Source: Nitrosomonadales bacterium
GTDB lineage: Bacteria > Pseudomonadota > Gammaproteobacteria > Burkholderiales > Gallionellaceae
Assembly (NCBI GenBank): GCA_016199835.1
Contig: JACQFX010000021.1
Span: 1-53,534 of the forward strand
DNA: 53,534 nucleotides
Direction of reading: 5' to 3'
Shown piece after piece: positions 16,995 through 32,654 of the stretch; positions within the stretch are counted from its first letter, which is position 1, and every line of letters begins with the position of its first letter. Made by a program: the position numbers and the translations under genes. Below the pieces are notes generated by a model. The model was not told the origin of the DNA and searched no databases. It saw only the letters and a program-made list of their open reading frames with translations.

Positions 16995-17028
16995 CACAGG
17001 CCGCAAGAGCATCCCCTTGCGGCCTGTG
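16995..17028. terminator. Strong hairpin downstream of hemE
   Basis: CACAGGCCGCAAG (16995-17007) and CTTGCGGCCTGTG (17016-17028) form a perfect 13-bp stem with an 8-base loop, about 45 bases past the hemE stop. There is no strong T tract on either strand, so it may be a terminator helped by Rho or a 3'-end stabiliser. Confidence 0.6.
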
Positions 17029-17073
17029 GTTTACAGCCGGGCTGTGTACAACCCTGCAAATGTCAAGCGGTTT

Positions 17074-18138
17074 CTAGTGATATTTTCTGCTCAGTTCATG
17101 CACCGCCTGCACCAGCGCTGCCGCGTTGTCCGGGTTGGTAAATTGCGAGATACCGTGTCCCAGATTGAACACATGACCGCTGCCGTAGCCGTAGCTGGCG
17201 AGAACTTTTTCCACTTCGTTGCGGATGACTTCCGGCGTGGCGAACAGCACGGTCGGGTCGATGTTGCCTTGCAGCGCAACCTTGTGCCCCACCTTCTGAC
17301 GCGCCACGCCGATGTCCATGGTCCAGTCCAGGCCAACCGCGTCGCAGCCGATGTCGGCGATGCTTTCGATCCACAGGCCGCCGCCCTTGGTGAACACAAT
17401 GTTCGGTATCCGGACGCCGTCCTTCTCCTTGATCAGCCCGTCCACGATGCGCTGCATATAGGCCAGCGAGAACTCGTGATATGCACCGTGCGACAGCGCG
17501 CCGCCCCAGGAATCGAAGATCATCACGGCTTGTGCACCGGCTTCGATCTGCGCATTCAGGTAGGCGATCACCGCATCAGCAGTCACGCTGAGGATGTGGT
17601 GCATCAGCGCGGGTTCCTTGTACATCAGGCTCTTCACCTTGGCATAGTCGTCGCTGCCGCCGCCTTCCACCATGTAGCAGGACAGCGTCCACGGGCTGCC
17701 GGAGAAACCGATCAGCGGCACGCGACCGTCGAGTGCCTTGCGAATTTGCGACACGGCATCGGTTACATATTTCAGATCGGTGCCGATGTCCGGCACGCGC
17801 AGCGCCTTGATCGCAGCTTCAGTAGTCAGCGGACGCTCGAACTTCGGGCCTTCGCCTTCGGAAAAATACAGACCCAGACCCATCGCATCGGGCACGGTCA
17901 GGATGTCGGAGAACAGGATGGCGGCGTCCAGCGGAAATCTGTCCAGTGGCTGCAACGTCACTTCCGTCGCCATGTCCGGGCTCTTGCACAGATTCAGGAA
18001 ACTGCCTGCGTGCTTGCGCGTGGCGCAATACTCGGGCAGGTAGCGGCCCGCCTGACGCATCATCCACAGCGGCGTGTAGTCAGTCGGCTGGCGCAGCAGG
18101 GCGCGCAGGAAGGTGTCGTTTTTTAGCTTGAAGTTCAT
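17074..18138 (-). CDS. hemE: Uroporphyrinogen decarboxylase
   Basis: A 354-residue cytoplasmic enzyme that decarboxylates the four acetate side chains of uroporphyrinogen III to give coproporphyrinogen III, the substrate of HemF. The N-terminal signature [15 protein letters not shown], the catalytic Asp region [13 protein letters not shown] and the [19 protein letters not shown] segment are diagnostic. The start at 18138 fits the family N-terminus; a longer frame upstream runs through a repeat element and is not credible. gltD lies upstream on the same strand. Confidence 0.97.
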   Translation of the reverse strand: MNFKLKNDTFLRALLRQPTDYTPLWMMRQAGRYLPEYCATRKHAGSFLNLCKSPDMATEVTLQPLDRFPLDAAILFSDILTVPDAMGLGLYFSEGEGPKFERPLTTEAAIKALRVPDIGTDLKYVTDAVSQIRKALDGRVPLIGFSGSPWTLSCYMVEGGGSDDYAKVKSLMYKEPALMHHILSVTADAVIAYLNAQIEAGAQAVMIFDSWGGALSHGAYHEFSLAYMQRIVDGLIKEKDGVRIPNIVFTKGGGLWIESIADIGCDAVGLDWTMDIGVARQKVGHKVALQGNIDPTVLFATPEVIRNEVEKVLASYGYGSGHVFNLGHGISQFTNPDNAAALVQAVHELSRKYH

Positions 18139-18181
18139 ATTTTCTCTTTCTCTATCTACCGTAAACAAATTTTCATCGGAT

Positions 18182-18231
18182 ACCGTAGGTCGGGCTGCGC
18201 CCGACGCGGCGGGCAAAGCCCGCCCTACGGT
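18182..18231. repeat. Three-stem intergenic repeat between gltD and hemE
   Basis: An outer stem ACCGTAGG (18182-18189) / CCTACGGT (18224-18231) encloses two hairpins: CGGGC/GCCCG (18191-18203) and GGCGGGC/GCCCGCC with an AAA loop (18208-18224). The cloverleaf-like layout is typical of REP/BIME-type or miniature mobile elements. It fills most of the 96-base gap downstream of gltD and could end or stabilise the gltBD transcript. Confidence 0.7.
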
Positions 18232-18234
18232 TTG

Positions 18235-19697
18235 TTACCAAGGCAACACTGAACTACCCATCAAAAACTCATCCACCGCACGCGCCGCCTGACGGCCTTC
18301 GCGTATGGCCCACACCACCAGTGATTGGCCTCGGCGCATATCGCCCGCAGCAAATACTTTTTTTACATTGGTCTGATAGCAACCTTCACCGTCGGTCGTG
18401 GCCTTGACGTTGCCGCGACCATCCTTGTCTACGCCGAACGCATCCAGCACTTGCGCCAGCGGATTGGTGAAACCCATGGCGAGAAATACCAAGTCGGCCT
18501 TGAGTTCGAACTCGCTGCCCGGTTTCTCGACCATCTTGCCGTCCTTGAACTCGACGCGCACGCACTTCAGTCCGGTGAGCTTGCCATCCTTGCCGATGAA
18601 CTCCTTGGTCGAGATCGCCCAGTCGCGCGCACAGCCTTCGTCATGCGAGCTGGAGGTGCGCAGCTTGAGCGGCCAGTTCGGCCAGGTCAGCGGTCGGTTT
18701 TCCTGATCCGGCGCGCGCGGCATCACTTCGATCTGGGTGATGGAAGCGGCACCGTGGCGATTGGAGGTGCCCACGCAGTCGGAACCGGTGTCGCCGCCAC
18801 CGATGACGACGACATGCTTGCCTTTGGCGTTGATCGGGTTCTTGCCGTCGCCCGCGACTTCCTTGTTCTGCGGGATGAGGAATTCCAGCGCGTAGTGCAC
18901 ACCGGACAATTCACGTCCCGGCACCGGTAAGTCGCGCGGCTGTTCTGCTCCGCCCGCGAGGATCACGGCATCGAATTTTTTCAGCAGCTCTTTTGGCGCG
19001 ACGGTCTTCTTCGCATCGTTGGCCACGCCTTTTCCCGGCGCTTTATCGCCGACGAAAGTATTGGTCTGGAACTTCACGCCCTCGGCTGCGAGCTGCGCCA
19101 TGCGCCAATCGATCAGGCGCTTGTCCAGCTTGAAATCGGGAATGCCATAACGCAGCAGGCCGCCGATGCGGCTGTTCTTTTCGAACACGGTGACCGCATG
19201 GCCCGCGCGCGCGAGCTGCTGGGCGGCAGCCAGTCCCGCAGGGCCGGAGCCGACTACGGCGACTTTCTTGCCGGTCTTCTTCTTCGCGGGTTGCGGCACG
19301 ACCCAGCCGTTCTCACCGCCCTTGTCGATAATGGCGTGCTCGATGGACTTGATGCCGACCGCGTCCATGTTGATGTTCAGCGTGCAGGCCGCTTCGCACG
19401 GCGCGGGGCAGATGCGCCCGGTCACTTCGGGGAAGTTGTTGGTGGAATGCAGCACGTCGAGCGCGCGCTTCCAGTCGCCGCGATACACGAGGTCATTCCA
19501 GTCCGGAATAATGTTGTTGACCGGACAACCGTTGTTGCAGAACGGGATGCCGCAGTCCATGCAGCGCGCACCCTGCACCTTGGCTTGCGCATCGGTCAGG
19601 TGTGCGACGAACTCGCGATAACCTTTCACGCGCTTGACGACGGGCGCGTAACCCTCATCCTGGCGCTCGAATTCCATGAATCCGGTAGGCTTGCCCA

Positions 19698-19698
<1 letters not shown>
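18235..19698 (-). CDS. gltD: Glutamate synthase (NADPH) small subunit
   Basis: A 487-residue flavoprotein that oxidises NADPH and passes electrons through Fe-S clusters to the large subunit for glutamate formation. The N-terminal cysteine group [17 protein letters not shown] and [12 protein letters not shown] bind Fe-S clusters, [19 protein letters not shown] is the FAD fold, and [13 protein letters not shown] is the NADPH fold. Its ATG overlaps the gltB stop by one base (TAATG), so the subunits are translationally coupled. Confidence 0.97.
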
Positions 19699-24353
<4,655 letters not shown>

Positions 24354-24434
24354 CAAATCATTTCTTTCAGGCGTTCTCTATGTAGGCGGCAAACCGCCCC
24401 TGCCTTCGACCAAATCAAAACCGAAAGGGCGGGA

Positions 24435-24463
24435 ATGTTACCCTGTCTGGGCGGACAGGGCAA
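24435..24463 (-). promoter_or_regulatory. Probable sigma-70 promoter of gltBD with a palindromic spacer
   Basis: On the minus strand TTGCCC (24463-24458), a 17-base spacer and TAACAT (24440-24435) make a reasonable -35/-10 pair. The spacer is itself an inverted repeat, CCCTGTC-N3-like pairing seen as CCCTGTC (24441-24447) / GACAGGG (24454-24460), and could be an operator. The rest of the 287-base gap between gltB and the next gene shows nothing clear. Confidence 0.45.
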
Positions 24464-24640
24464 TTAGGGGGGATGAAAAAGGGGGCTTTGGGTGGCGAAC
24501 TCCGATGGCGGGCGGGTTCGAATACGCTCAAACCACCACGCGAGCGATGCAGTTCGGGCCTCTCCGCATCCTGCCGGGTTCTGTTTTCAGGCGGATGGGG
24601 ATCTGTATCTAATGCGCTGAAGCTTGCTCATGCTGTTGCC

Positions 24641-25105
24641 TTATTTTGATGATGCCTCACTTGATATGTCAGGCGGAGTGGAGGGCACTGCCTGCCATCC
24701 GCCTGGGCACGAAGACACGTAGGGATAATAGGCATTGGAAGCGGCGCAGAAATACCAGGTCGAAGCCGGTGGCGGGGGAACGCTGCTGCTTATGCTGCTG
24801 TCAGCGTTCGATGGTGAGGGCCGCACAGAAATTGGTATTGCGGATTCCGTGTATACGCGCCCGGATTCGTAGTACGTTGTTTGTGGCGGTTCTACGACAT
24901 AGACAGGGGCAGGCTGCACATAGACCATTTGCGGCCTGGTCGCATCATAGATAATGGCGCCCGTGATCAAAGCTGGAATGAGCCAGTCGCCCCTCCAACC
25001 CCAACCATCACCTCGCCCCCAATCTCCGCCACGACCATGACCATCGGCATAAGCCGAACTGGCTGACAGGATTCCAAGCATTGCGACAACCAAGATTTTT
25101 TTCAT
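24641..25105 (-). CDS. Exported Gly- and Pro-rich protein
   Basis: A 154-residue protein with a signal peptide (to about residue 21, SSAYA), a Gly/Trp/Asp-rich stretch (GRGGDWGRGDGWGWRGDW), a short hydrophobic segment near 43-54, a Pro/Tyr/Val-rich middle and a C-terminal motif WYFCAASNAYYPYVSSCPGGW. That end motif recurs in many exported proteobacterial proteins of unknown function, and its two cysteines probably pair. Likely periplasmic or surface. About 260 bases between it and the next, divergent gene hold nothing I can name. Confidence 0.75.
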   Translation of the reverse strand: MKKILVVAMLGILSASSAYADGHGRGGDWGRGDGWGWRGDWLIPALITGAIIYDATRPQMVYVQPAPVYVVEPPQTTYYESGRVYTESAIPISVRPSPSNADSSISSSVPPPPASTWYFCAASNAYYPYVSSCPGGWQAVPSTPPDISSEASSK

Positions 25106-25369
25106 GACCCGACTCCCGGTAAATTATGGCATTCAAAATTACAAAGATGAGACAAACCTGGCACGGCCACAGTTCCGCGTGGTTCGAAGCAGTCGAACGC
25201 GAGCAAGCACAGAAAAATTCTGCATCCAGAAACGCCAGCAGTGAACTTAGTGCGCGTCATAAAGTCCATCCGGGCGCTACGCCAGGCCATCATCCATAAC
25301 CCTTGCAGCAGCGTTGCCAAAGCGGATAGGGCAACAGGGTAACCCATCAACAACCAGGAAATTCACCGA

Positions 25370-25639
25370 ATGAAAAAGCTTCTCGCTGCAATATTTTTCT
25401 CCACACCTCTGCTCGGTTGTGGCGGCAGCCCGACAGATGCCTTGAGCACCCGGGAAAAATTCATCTGCACCCAATGCCACAAACTTCCCAATCCCAGCCA
25501 GCACACCGCCGCGCAATGGCCGGGCGTGATCGCACGCATGATGACTTACATGCAGACAGGCAGTGGCCGCACTTTACCGGAAGAAAAAGAACGGGAAAAC
25601 ATCATCCACTTCTATCAGGGGAATGTCGAGCAGAAATAA
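25370..25639 (+). CDS. Monoheme c-type lipoprotein
   Basis: An 89-residue precursor with a lipoprotein signal ending LLGC (14-17 region) and one heme c site, CTQCH, about 16 residues into the mature part. The later W..VIARMMTYM and closing IIHFYQGN helices match the small heme domains in which a Met or His from this region ligates the iron. AGGA precedes the ATG. It should be a membrane-tethered periplasmic electron carrier. The 200 bases downstream hold no recognisable gene. Confidence 0.8.
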   Translation: MKKLLAAIFFSTPLLGCGGSPTDALSTREKFICTQCHKLPNPSQHTAAQWPGVIARMMTYMQTGSGRTLPEEKERENIIHFYQGNVEQK

Positions 25640-25838
25640 TCCTACCATCTTCTGCCATTTCAAATCTGGATCTCATGTGATCGCTCAGTTGAACCATCAA
25701 CACAGGGAGTCCGGTTACGCAGATGGCAGGTGATAAGCAAACTATGGCTCGAAAATCCGGCTGAAGGCCCAGCGATTCATCCGGGTGTAGATGGCGTACT
25801 AATGGCACCCACGTTGCAGCTTCAAGAGGTCAGGCTAC

Positions 25839-27521
25839 TTATTTTTCCATGGCCTGCACGTTCACGGCATCCGGCAGGACATCGGCGATGGCGGGGAAGC
25901 GCCTGCTCTCCGGATTGAGCCGGGCGCCCTGGTGCTTGTAGACCAGCAGCGCGTGATCGCGGTAATACGCGACCATCTGCGAATGGGGATGGAACGCACG
26001 GAACAGCGGCAACGCCTTCTGGTAATTCTTCCACGTCTCCTCCATCGAGCTCCCGCTTGAGCATTTGTAAGCCAGTTGCTCGCCCAGCGGCGTGCGCCCC
26101 TGCACCCAGGTTTCCATGATGCTGAACTTCTGCAGATCCTTACTGATCGGTGAGCCGACGTCGAGGCCGAACGGCCCGCTGTGCACGGCGTAGATATAGT
26201 CCCGGTTGTCGTTGAGGAACTTCAAGGTGTCGGCAAATTCCTCGTGTGTCTCGGTGGGGAAGCCGCAGATCACGAAGGCGTGATTTGCCATCCCGGCCTC
26301 GTGCGTGTTCTTCATGACCTCGGCCACTTCCTCAACCTTGGTGCCCTTGCCCATCAGGTCGAGGATGCGCTGGCTGCCGCTCTCCACACCCCACAGGAGG
26401 AAGCGGCAGCCAGACTCGGCCATCTCCTGCAGGATGGCGGGCGTGAAGGTGTTGTTGGGTTTGGAGTAGGCGTAATAGTCTATATCCAGTTGTGCTTCCT
26501 TGATTGCCCTTGCCATGCGCGCGAACTGGCGCGGGGCGATCATCTCGTCCACGAAGGCGAAATTGCGGAAACCGCGCGCGACAAAGTGCTGTAACACCTC
26601 GATCACCGCTTCATTCGAACGCACGCGGAAGGTGTCTCCGGCAGAGAAGTAGTGCACGCAGAAGGTACACTTGCGCCAGTAGCAGCCGCGCGAGAGCAGC
26701 AACGGGATCACGGGTTCGGGTGAATGATAGGCATAAAGGTCGAGGCCACTCCAATCGGGAATGCCGTACTGGTCGATGTCTTTCTGGAACACGGGCGGTT
26801 CTTTCACCACCAGCCCCGACCTCCGATACACCGCGCCGGAGACACCCTTGGGGTTGCAGCCGTTGAGCAGCAGCAGCTTCAAGGCTTCTTCACCATCGCC
26901 GGTCACGATGACGTCGGCGGCTTCCGGATACCATCGCATGAAATGCTCTGCGCCTTCTATCAGGCAGCTTCCGCCCATGATGACTTTCAGTTTGTCCTGC
27001 TGGCGCATGAACCGCCCCAGCGCCGCGCCCACCGGCAACTGGCCGGAAAAAATCATGGAAATGCCGACACAATCCGGCTTCAAGGACTGCATCTGGTTTA
27101 TGCAGTCCTTGAGCAGCGGTGAAAGCCGCTGGCTGCGCTCCCATTCCGCGCAATCATTGGTCAGGATTTGCGTGATGATGTTGATGAGCCCTAGATAGGC
27201 TAGGCCGCTCTGGTTGTAGACTTCCGGATTGCTTTGCAGGATGTCGTTGTCCGTGCCGCGGAACACCCGAACTGCTTCGAGTATCTGCTCCTTGCTGGTG
27301 CCGACCTGATCATAGAGCTGCTCGCTGAAATTGCCGGTGCCGGCTTCCAGCCCGGACAGGATCCTGTTGATCAGCCACAGGTTCAGATCCAGCAGCTTGA
27401 TTTCCCAATCAGGCAGTTGCCGCTCGACATATCCTTTCAGCATCGCGATGCCGAGAGGCGGCGAGGTCGGTACGGCAGCGGGCGGGAAGACCAGGAGCAG
27501 TGTTTTCTTGCGCATTTCCAT
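25839..27521 (-). CDS. B12-binding-domain radical SAM protein
   Basis: A 560-residue enzyme with an N-terminal cobalamin-binding-type Rossmann domain (about 1-230, FPPAAVPTSPPLGIAMLKGYVE, and VIVTGDGEEALKLLL) and a radical SAM core whose cluster motif is GCYWRKCTFC, a CX4CX2C spacing known in this subgroup. FVDEMIAPRQF and WGVESGSQRIL are further core motifs. Such proteins methylate or rearrange unreactive carbon positions; the substrate is unknown and there are no biosynthetic neighbours. The ATG at 27521 follows AGGAAAC. Confidence 0.85.
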   Translation of the reverse strand: MEMRKKTLLLVFPPAAVPTSPPLGIAMLKGYVERQLPDWEIKLLDLNLWLINRILSGLEAGTGNFSEQLYDQVGTSKEQILEAVRVFRGTDNDILQSNPEVYNQSGLAYLGLINIITQILTNDCAEWERSQRLSPLLKDCINQMQSLKPDCVGISMIFSGQLPVGAALGRFMRQQDKLKVIMGGSCLIEGAEHFMRWYPEAADVIVTGDGEEALKLLLLNGCNPKGVSGAVYRRSGLVVKEPPVFQKDIDQYGIPDWSGLDLYAYHSPEPVIPLLLSRGCYWRKCTFCVHYFSAGDTFRVRSNEAVIEVLQHFVARGFRNFAFVDEMIAPRQFARMARAIKEAQLDIDYYAYSKPNNTFTPAILQEMAESGCRFLLWGVESGSQRILDLMGKGTKVEEVAEVMKNTHEAGMANHAFVICGFPTETHEEFADTLKFLNDNRDYIYAVHSGPFGLDVGSPISKDLQKFSIMETWVQGRTPLGEQLAYKCSSGSSMEETWKNYQKALPLFRAFHPHSQMVAYYRDHALLVYKHQGARLNPESRRFPAIADVLPDAVNVQAMEK

Positions 27522-27813
27522 GAGTTTCCTAAATCATTAAAGTCTGCGGATTTGATACGCGAGCCGCCGCAAGGTTCGGCAGCGCGTTGGCCATGCGCTG
27601 CATCATAATCGGATTTCATTCTGAAAGCATTATTAGGCCCTGGCGGAAGGAGGTGTATTGGTGCGGCCTGGCGGCGTAGCCCATTTGCTGGCCGGGGTCT
27701 TCCACTATATTTTCGGAAGCCAAAGGGTGGGCATCGCTTCCGGTTCATTTTCGTCTTTCTTCCGGTTTTATTTCCCTCCTTCACAAAAAACGACAAAAAT
27801 TTCGACAGCGCTC

Positions 27814-27842
27814 TTGAAATCGGCGCTCCTCGCACATATCAT
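27814..27842 (+). promoter_or_regulatory. groESL promoter
   Basis: TTGAAA (27814-27819), 17 bases, TATCAT (27837-27842). The extended CTTGAAA also matches the -35 of heat-shock sigma-32 promoters, although the matching CCCCAT-type -10 is poor. The expected start falls inside the CIRCE element. The 395-base gap upstream of groES otherwise shows nothing clear. Confidence 0.6.
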
Positions 27843-27868
27843 TAGCAGTCGCAACGAGCGAGTGCTAA
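27842..27868 (+). promoter_or_regulatory. CIRCE operator (HrcA site) of groESL
   Basis: TTAGCAGTC-N9-GAGTGCTAA matches the CIRCE consensus TTAGCACTC-N9-GAGTGCTAA with a single change in the left arm. It overlaps the predicted transcription start, the usual place for HrcA repression, so the chaperonin operon should be controlled by HrcA. Confidence 0.9.
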
Positions 27869-27916
27869 TGTGGCATCGTTAAGTTTTTCAATTGTTTGAT
27901 TTAAGGAGAGGAAAGC

Positions 27917-28207
27917 ATGAAAGTTCGTCCTTTGCATGATCGCGTTATCGTTAAACGCCTGGAAGAAGAACGCAAAACCGCATCCGGCATCGTGATTCCC
28001 GATGCTGCCACCGAGAAGCCCGATCAAGGCGAAATCATCGCTGTGGGTAACGGAAAGATGGGCGACGATGGCAAGTTGCGTCCAATGAACGTAAAGGTTG
28101 GCGAAAAGATTTTGTTCGGCAAATATTCTGGGCAAGCCTTCAAGATGGATGGCGTGGAATATTTGCAGATGCGCGAAGACGACATCATCGGCGTAATCGA
28201 AGCCTAA
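27917..28207 (+). CDS. groES: Co-chaperonin GroES
   Basis: A 96-residue Cpn10 protein (family about 95-97). It opens [17 protein letters not shown], has the mobile loop with the GroEL-binding triplet in ASGIVIPD, and ends [10 protein letters not shown]. Heptameric lid of the GroEL folding chamber. AAGGAGAGG lies upstream, and groEL follows 59 bases later in the same operon. Confidence 0.98.
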   Translation: MKVRPLHDRVIVKRLEEERKTASGIVIPDAATEKPDQGEIIAVGNGKMGDDGKLRPMNVKVGEKILFGKYSGQAFKMDGVEYLQMREDDIIGVIEA

Positions 28208-28230
28208 TCAAATTATGCAGGTTGGGTTAG

Positions 28231-29916
<1,686 letters not shown>

Positions 29917-30005
29917 TCAACGCGCGTCATGCGCTTAGCCAGCCACTCGGCAACTGTCTTTAGATTGCGTGAGTGGATTGGCTAACAGTTCCATTAGTTG
30001 TGTCC

Positions 30006-30036
30006 GACAAACCCCGCTTTGCGGGGTTTGTCTTTG
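30006..30036 (+). terminator. Terminator after groEL
   Basis: GACAAACCCCGC (30006-30017) and GCGGGGTTTGTC (30021-30032) form a 12-bp stem with a 3-base loop, followed by TTTG. A well-formed intrinsic terminator about 90 bases past the groEL stop. Confidence 0.9.
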
Positions 30037-30061
30037 TGCTGGCGCCCACGGCTTGGTCGGT

Positions 30062-30089
30062 TTGCATTAATCCCGAATGCCGCTATAAT
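30062..30089 (+). promoter_or_regulatory. Promoter of tRNA-Phe
   Basis: TTGCAT (30062-30067), 16 bases, and a perfect TATAAT (30084-30089), followed by a GC-rich discriminator GCGCGCC, as expected for a stable-RNA promoter under stringent control. The tRNA starts about 50 bases downstream. Confidence 0.75.
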
Positions 30090-30138
30090 GCGCGCCTTCG
30101 CAAGAACCGCAGGGTTTGTGTGATGCTGGAAACAGTAT

Positions 30139-30214
30139 GGCTCGGTAGCTCAGTCGGTAGAGCAGAGGATTGAAAATCCTTGTGTCGGTGGTTCGATTCC
30201 GCCCCGAGCCACCA
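30139..30214 (+). tRNA. tRNA-Phe (anticodon GAA)
   Basis: A 76-base cloverleaf: acceptor GGCTCGG/CCGAGCC, D arm with AGCTCAGTCGGTAGAGC, anticodon loop TTGAAAA, T arm with GGTTCGATTCC, and an encoded 3' CCA. The GAA anticodon reads UUC/UUU. It has its own promoter and lies just before hemA, whose enzyme uses tRNA-Glu, not this tRNA. Confidence 0.98.
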
Positions 30215-30303
30215 TATTCTCGCAAGGCCGGATGGTATTCGCGCCCTGTTGCCACTATAATCCCAGTCCGTTCTAAATGAATTCCTGAGCATGAGTTTGC
30301 GCT

Positions 30304-31557
30304 ATGCAGCTATTTGCATTTGGCATTAACCATCAGACTGCTCCGCTCGCAGTGCGCGAGCAGATCGCGTTCGATGTCGAAACGATGGAGCCGGCGTTGC
30401 ACAATCTGGTCGAGCAGAATGCGGCCAAGGAGGCGACCATCCTTTCTACCTGCAACCGCACCGAGGTGTATTGCAGCACGCAGGCGCCCGAAAAAATCAT
30501 CAAATGGCTGGCTAATTACCACCAGATGGAAGAGCGCGAAATCGAGCCCTATCTCTACACCTTGTCGCGCGAGCAGGCGGTAAAGCATGCGTTTCGTGTT
30601 GCCAGCGGGCTGGATTCAATGGTGCTGGGCGAGCCGCAGATATTGGGGCAGATGAAGCAGGCGGTGCGCTATGCCGAGCAGGCGGGTACGCTGGGCTTTC
30701 TGTTGCACAAATTATTTCAGCGCACTTTTTCGGTAGCCAAGGATGTGCGCACCCAGACCGAGATTGGCTCCAACCTGATCTCAATGGCAGCGGCAGCGGT
30801 GAAACTGGCCGAACGCATTTACCCGAGCATTTCCGAACAAAGCGTGCTGTTCATCGGCGCGGGCGAGATGATAGAACTCAACGCCGTGCATTTTGCGGCG
30901 CGCTCGCCCAGGCAAATCACAGTCGCCAACCGTACGCTGGAACGCGCGCAAGTGCTGACACGGCGCATCGGCGGGCAAGCTATCACACTGAATGAATTGC
31001 CGGAACAACTGGCGCATCACGACATCATCGTCACCTGCACCGCCAGCCCGCTGCCGATATTGGGCAAAGGCATGGTCGAACGCGCGCTCAAGCAACGCAA
31101 GCATCGACCGCTGTTCATCGTGGATCTGGCGGTGCCACGCGACGTGGAAGCCGAAGTAGCCGAGCTGGACGATGTGTTCCTGTATACCGTGGACGATCTG
31201 GCCGAAGTGGTGCGCGACGGACAGGAAGCGCGCAAGGGTGCAGTCGTCGAAGCAGAAGTCATCATCGATTCCAGCGTGGCAAATTTCATACACTGGATGG
31301 ATTCGCGCGAAGTGGTGCCGACCATACGCGCGCTGCGCGACAATGCAGAGCGCCACCGCCGCCACGAAATGGAAAAAGCGCTGCGTTTGCTGGCGAAAGG
31401 CGAAGACGCGGCAAAAGTAATGGAGGTGTTGAGCAACAGCCTGACCAACAAATTCCTGCATGCTCCGACCCACACGCTGAACCAGGTGCAAGCCAACGAG
31501 CGTGAAGCCTTTCTCGATATGATGCATCGCATCTACCACCTGCATACTCCCGAATGA
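30304..31557 (+). CDS. hemA: Glutamyl-tRNA reductase
   Basis: A 417-residue enzyme that reduces glutamyl-tRNA(Glu) to glutamate-1-semialdehyde with NADPH, the committed step of C5-pathway heme synthesis. [14 protein letters not shown] at the N-terminus and [12 protein letters not shown] with the catalytic Cys are diagnostic; the NADPH domain ([15 protein letters not shown]) and the dimerisation helices follow. There is no clear ribosome binding site before the ATG. A TATAAT at 30256-30261 could be its own promoter. The stop overlaps the prfA start (ATGA). Confidence 0.97.
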   Translation: MQLFAFGINHQTAPLAVREQIAFDVETMEPALHNLVEQNAAKEATILSTCNRTEVYCSTQAPEKIIKWLANYHQMEEREIEPYLYTLSREQAVKHAFRVASGLDSMVLGEPQILGQMKQAVRYAEQAGTLGFLLHKLFQRTFSVAKDVRTQTEIGSNLISMAAAAVKLAERIYPSISEQSVLFIGAGEMIELNAVHFAARSPRQITVANRTLERAQVLTRRIGGQAITLNELPEQLAHHDIIVTCTASPLPILGKGMVERALKQRKHRPLFIVDLAVPRDVEAEVAELDDVFLYTVDDLAEVVRDGQEARKGAVVEAEVIIDSSVANFIHWMDSREVVPTIRALRDNAERHRRHEMEKALRLLAKGEDAAKVMEVLSNSLTNKFLHAPTHTLNQVQANEREAFLDMMHRIYHLHTPE

Positions 31558-32636
31558 AACCCAGCATCGCCGCCAAACTCTCCCAGCTAAGCGAGAGGCT
31601 GGATGAGGTCGGTCGTCTGTTGAGCAGCGAAGACGCCACGCACGATATGGAAAGTTACCGTAGGCTCAGCCGCGAGCGCGCCGAACTGGAGCCGGTCGTG
31701 GAAAGTTTTCATGCCTGGCGAGCCTGTGAGACAGACATCGCTACCGCACAGGAAATGGCAAACGACCCGGAGATGCGCGAATTCGCCGACGAAGAAGTGA
31801 AGGCGGGGCGCGCGCGGCTCGAACAGCTTGAGATCGAGTTGCAGAAACTGCTGTTGCCGAAAGATCCCAACGACGAGCGCAACGTGTTCCTCGAAGTCCG
31901 CGCTGGAACCGGCGGCGACGAAGCTGCGCTGTTCGCTGGCGATCTGTTCCGCATGTACTCGCGTTTTGCCGAACGCAACCGCTGGCAAGTCGAGATCATC
32001 TCGGAAAGCCCCGGCGAGAAAGGCGGCTTCAAGGAAATCATCGCGCGCATCATCGGGCAGGGCGCATACTCCGTTCTCAAGTTCGAGTCCGGCGCGCATC
32101 GCGTGCAGCGTGTGCCCGCTACCGAAGCGCAGGGGCGCATCCACACTTCGGCCTGCACCGTCGCAGTATTGCCGGAAGCGGATGAAGTCAGCGATGTAGT
32201 GCTGAATCCCGCCGATCTGCGCATTGATACTTTTCGCGCTTCGGGCGCAGGCGGCCAGCACATCAACAAGACCGACTCCGCCGTGCGTATCACCCACATC
32301 CCCACTGGCACCGTGGTGGAATGCCAGGATGGCCGCTCGCAGCACAAAAACAAGGCGCAGGCGATGTCGGTGCTGGCCGCGCGCATCAAGGATAAGGAAG
32401 AGCGCGAGGCGCACGGCAAGCTGGCCGCCGAGCGCAAGTCGCTGGTAGGCAGCGGCGATCGCTCCGAACGCATCCGCACCTACAATTTTCCGCAAGGCCG
32501 CGTCACCGACCACCGCATCAATCTTACGCTATACAAGATGGATCACATCATGGATGGCGACATCAGCGAACTCACTGGCGCGCTGATGGCGGAGCATCAG
32601 GCGGAGCAGTTGACGGCGCTGGCCGAAGAGTCCTGA
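31554..32636 (+). CDS. prfA: Peptide chain release factor 1
   Basis: A 360-residue RF1 that ends translation at UAA and UAG. The catalytic GGQ is in [18 protein letters not shown], preceded by the codon-recognition region with [16 protein letters not shown]. Standard length. Translationally coupled to hemA and followed 18 bases later by prmC, whose product methylates this GGQ glutamine; this order is conserved in proteobacteria. Confidence 0.97.
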   Translation: MKPSIAAKLSQLSERLDEVGRLLSSEDATHDMESYRRLSRERAELEPVVESFHAWRACETDIATAQEMANDPEMREFADEEVKAGRARLEQLEIELQKLLLPKDPNDERNVFLEVRAGTGGDEAALFAGDLFRMYSRFAERNRWQVEIISESPGEKGGFKEIIARIIGQGAYSVLKFESGAHRVQRVPATEAQGRIHTSACTVAVLPEADEVSDVVLNPADLRIDTFRASGAGGQHINKTDSAVRITHIPTGTVVECQDGRSQHKNKAQAMSVLAARIKDKEEREAHGKLAAERKSLVGSGDRSERIRTYNFPQGRVTDHRINLTLYKMDHIMDGDISELTGALMAEHQAEQLTALAEES

Positions 32637-32654
32637 CGAATACTCCATCAGGGT

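Noticed and set aside
16853..17073. Chromosomal replication origin
   Set aside because: Only two good DnaA boxes, no dnaA nearby and no known origin layout, so it is reported as a DnaA-box cluster only.
17738..18126. Frames antisense to hemE
   Set aside because: Composition is dominated by Arg/Ala/His as expected from reading a high-GC gene backwards.
24361..24640. A riboswitch upstream of gltB
   Set aside because: The only structure is a short hairpin that coincides with a promoter spacer; no conserved riboswitch core is seen.
27437..27835. A 132-codon frame before groES
   Set aside because: It overlaps the radical SAM gene start and lacks a ribosome binding site or motif; the region is better explained as regulatory.
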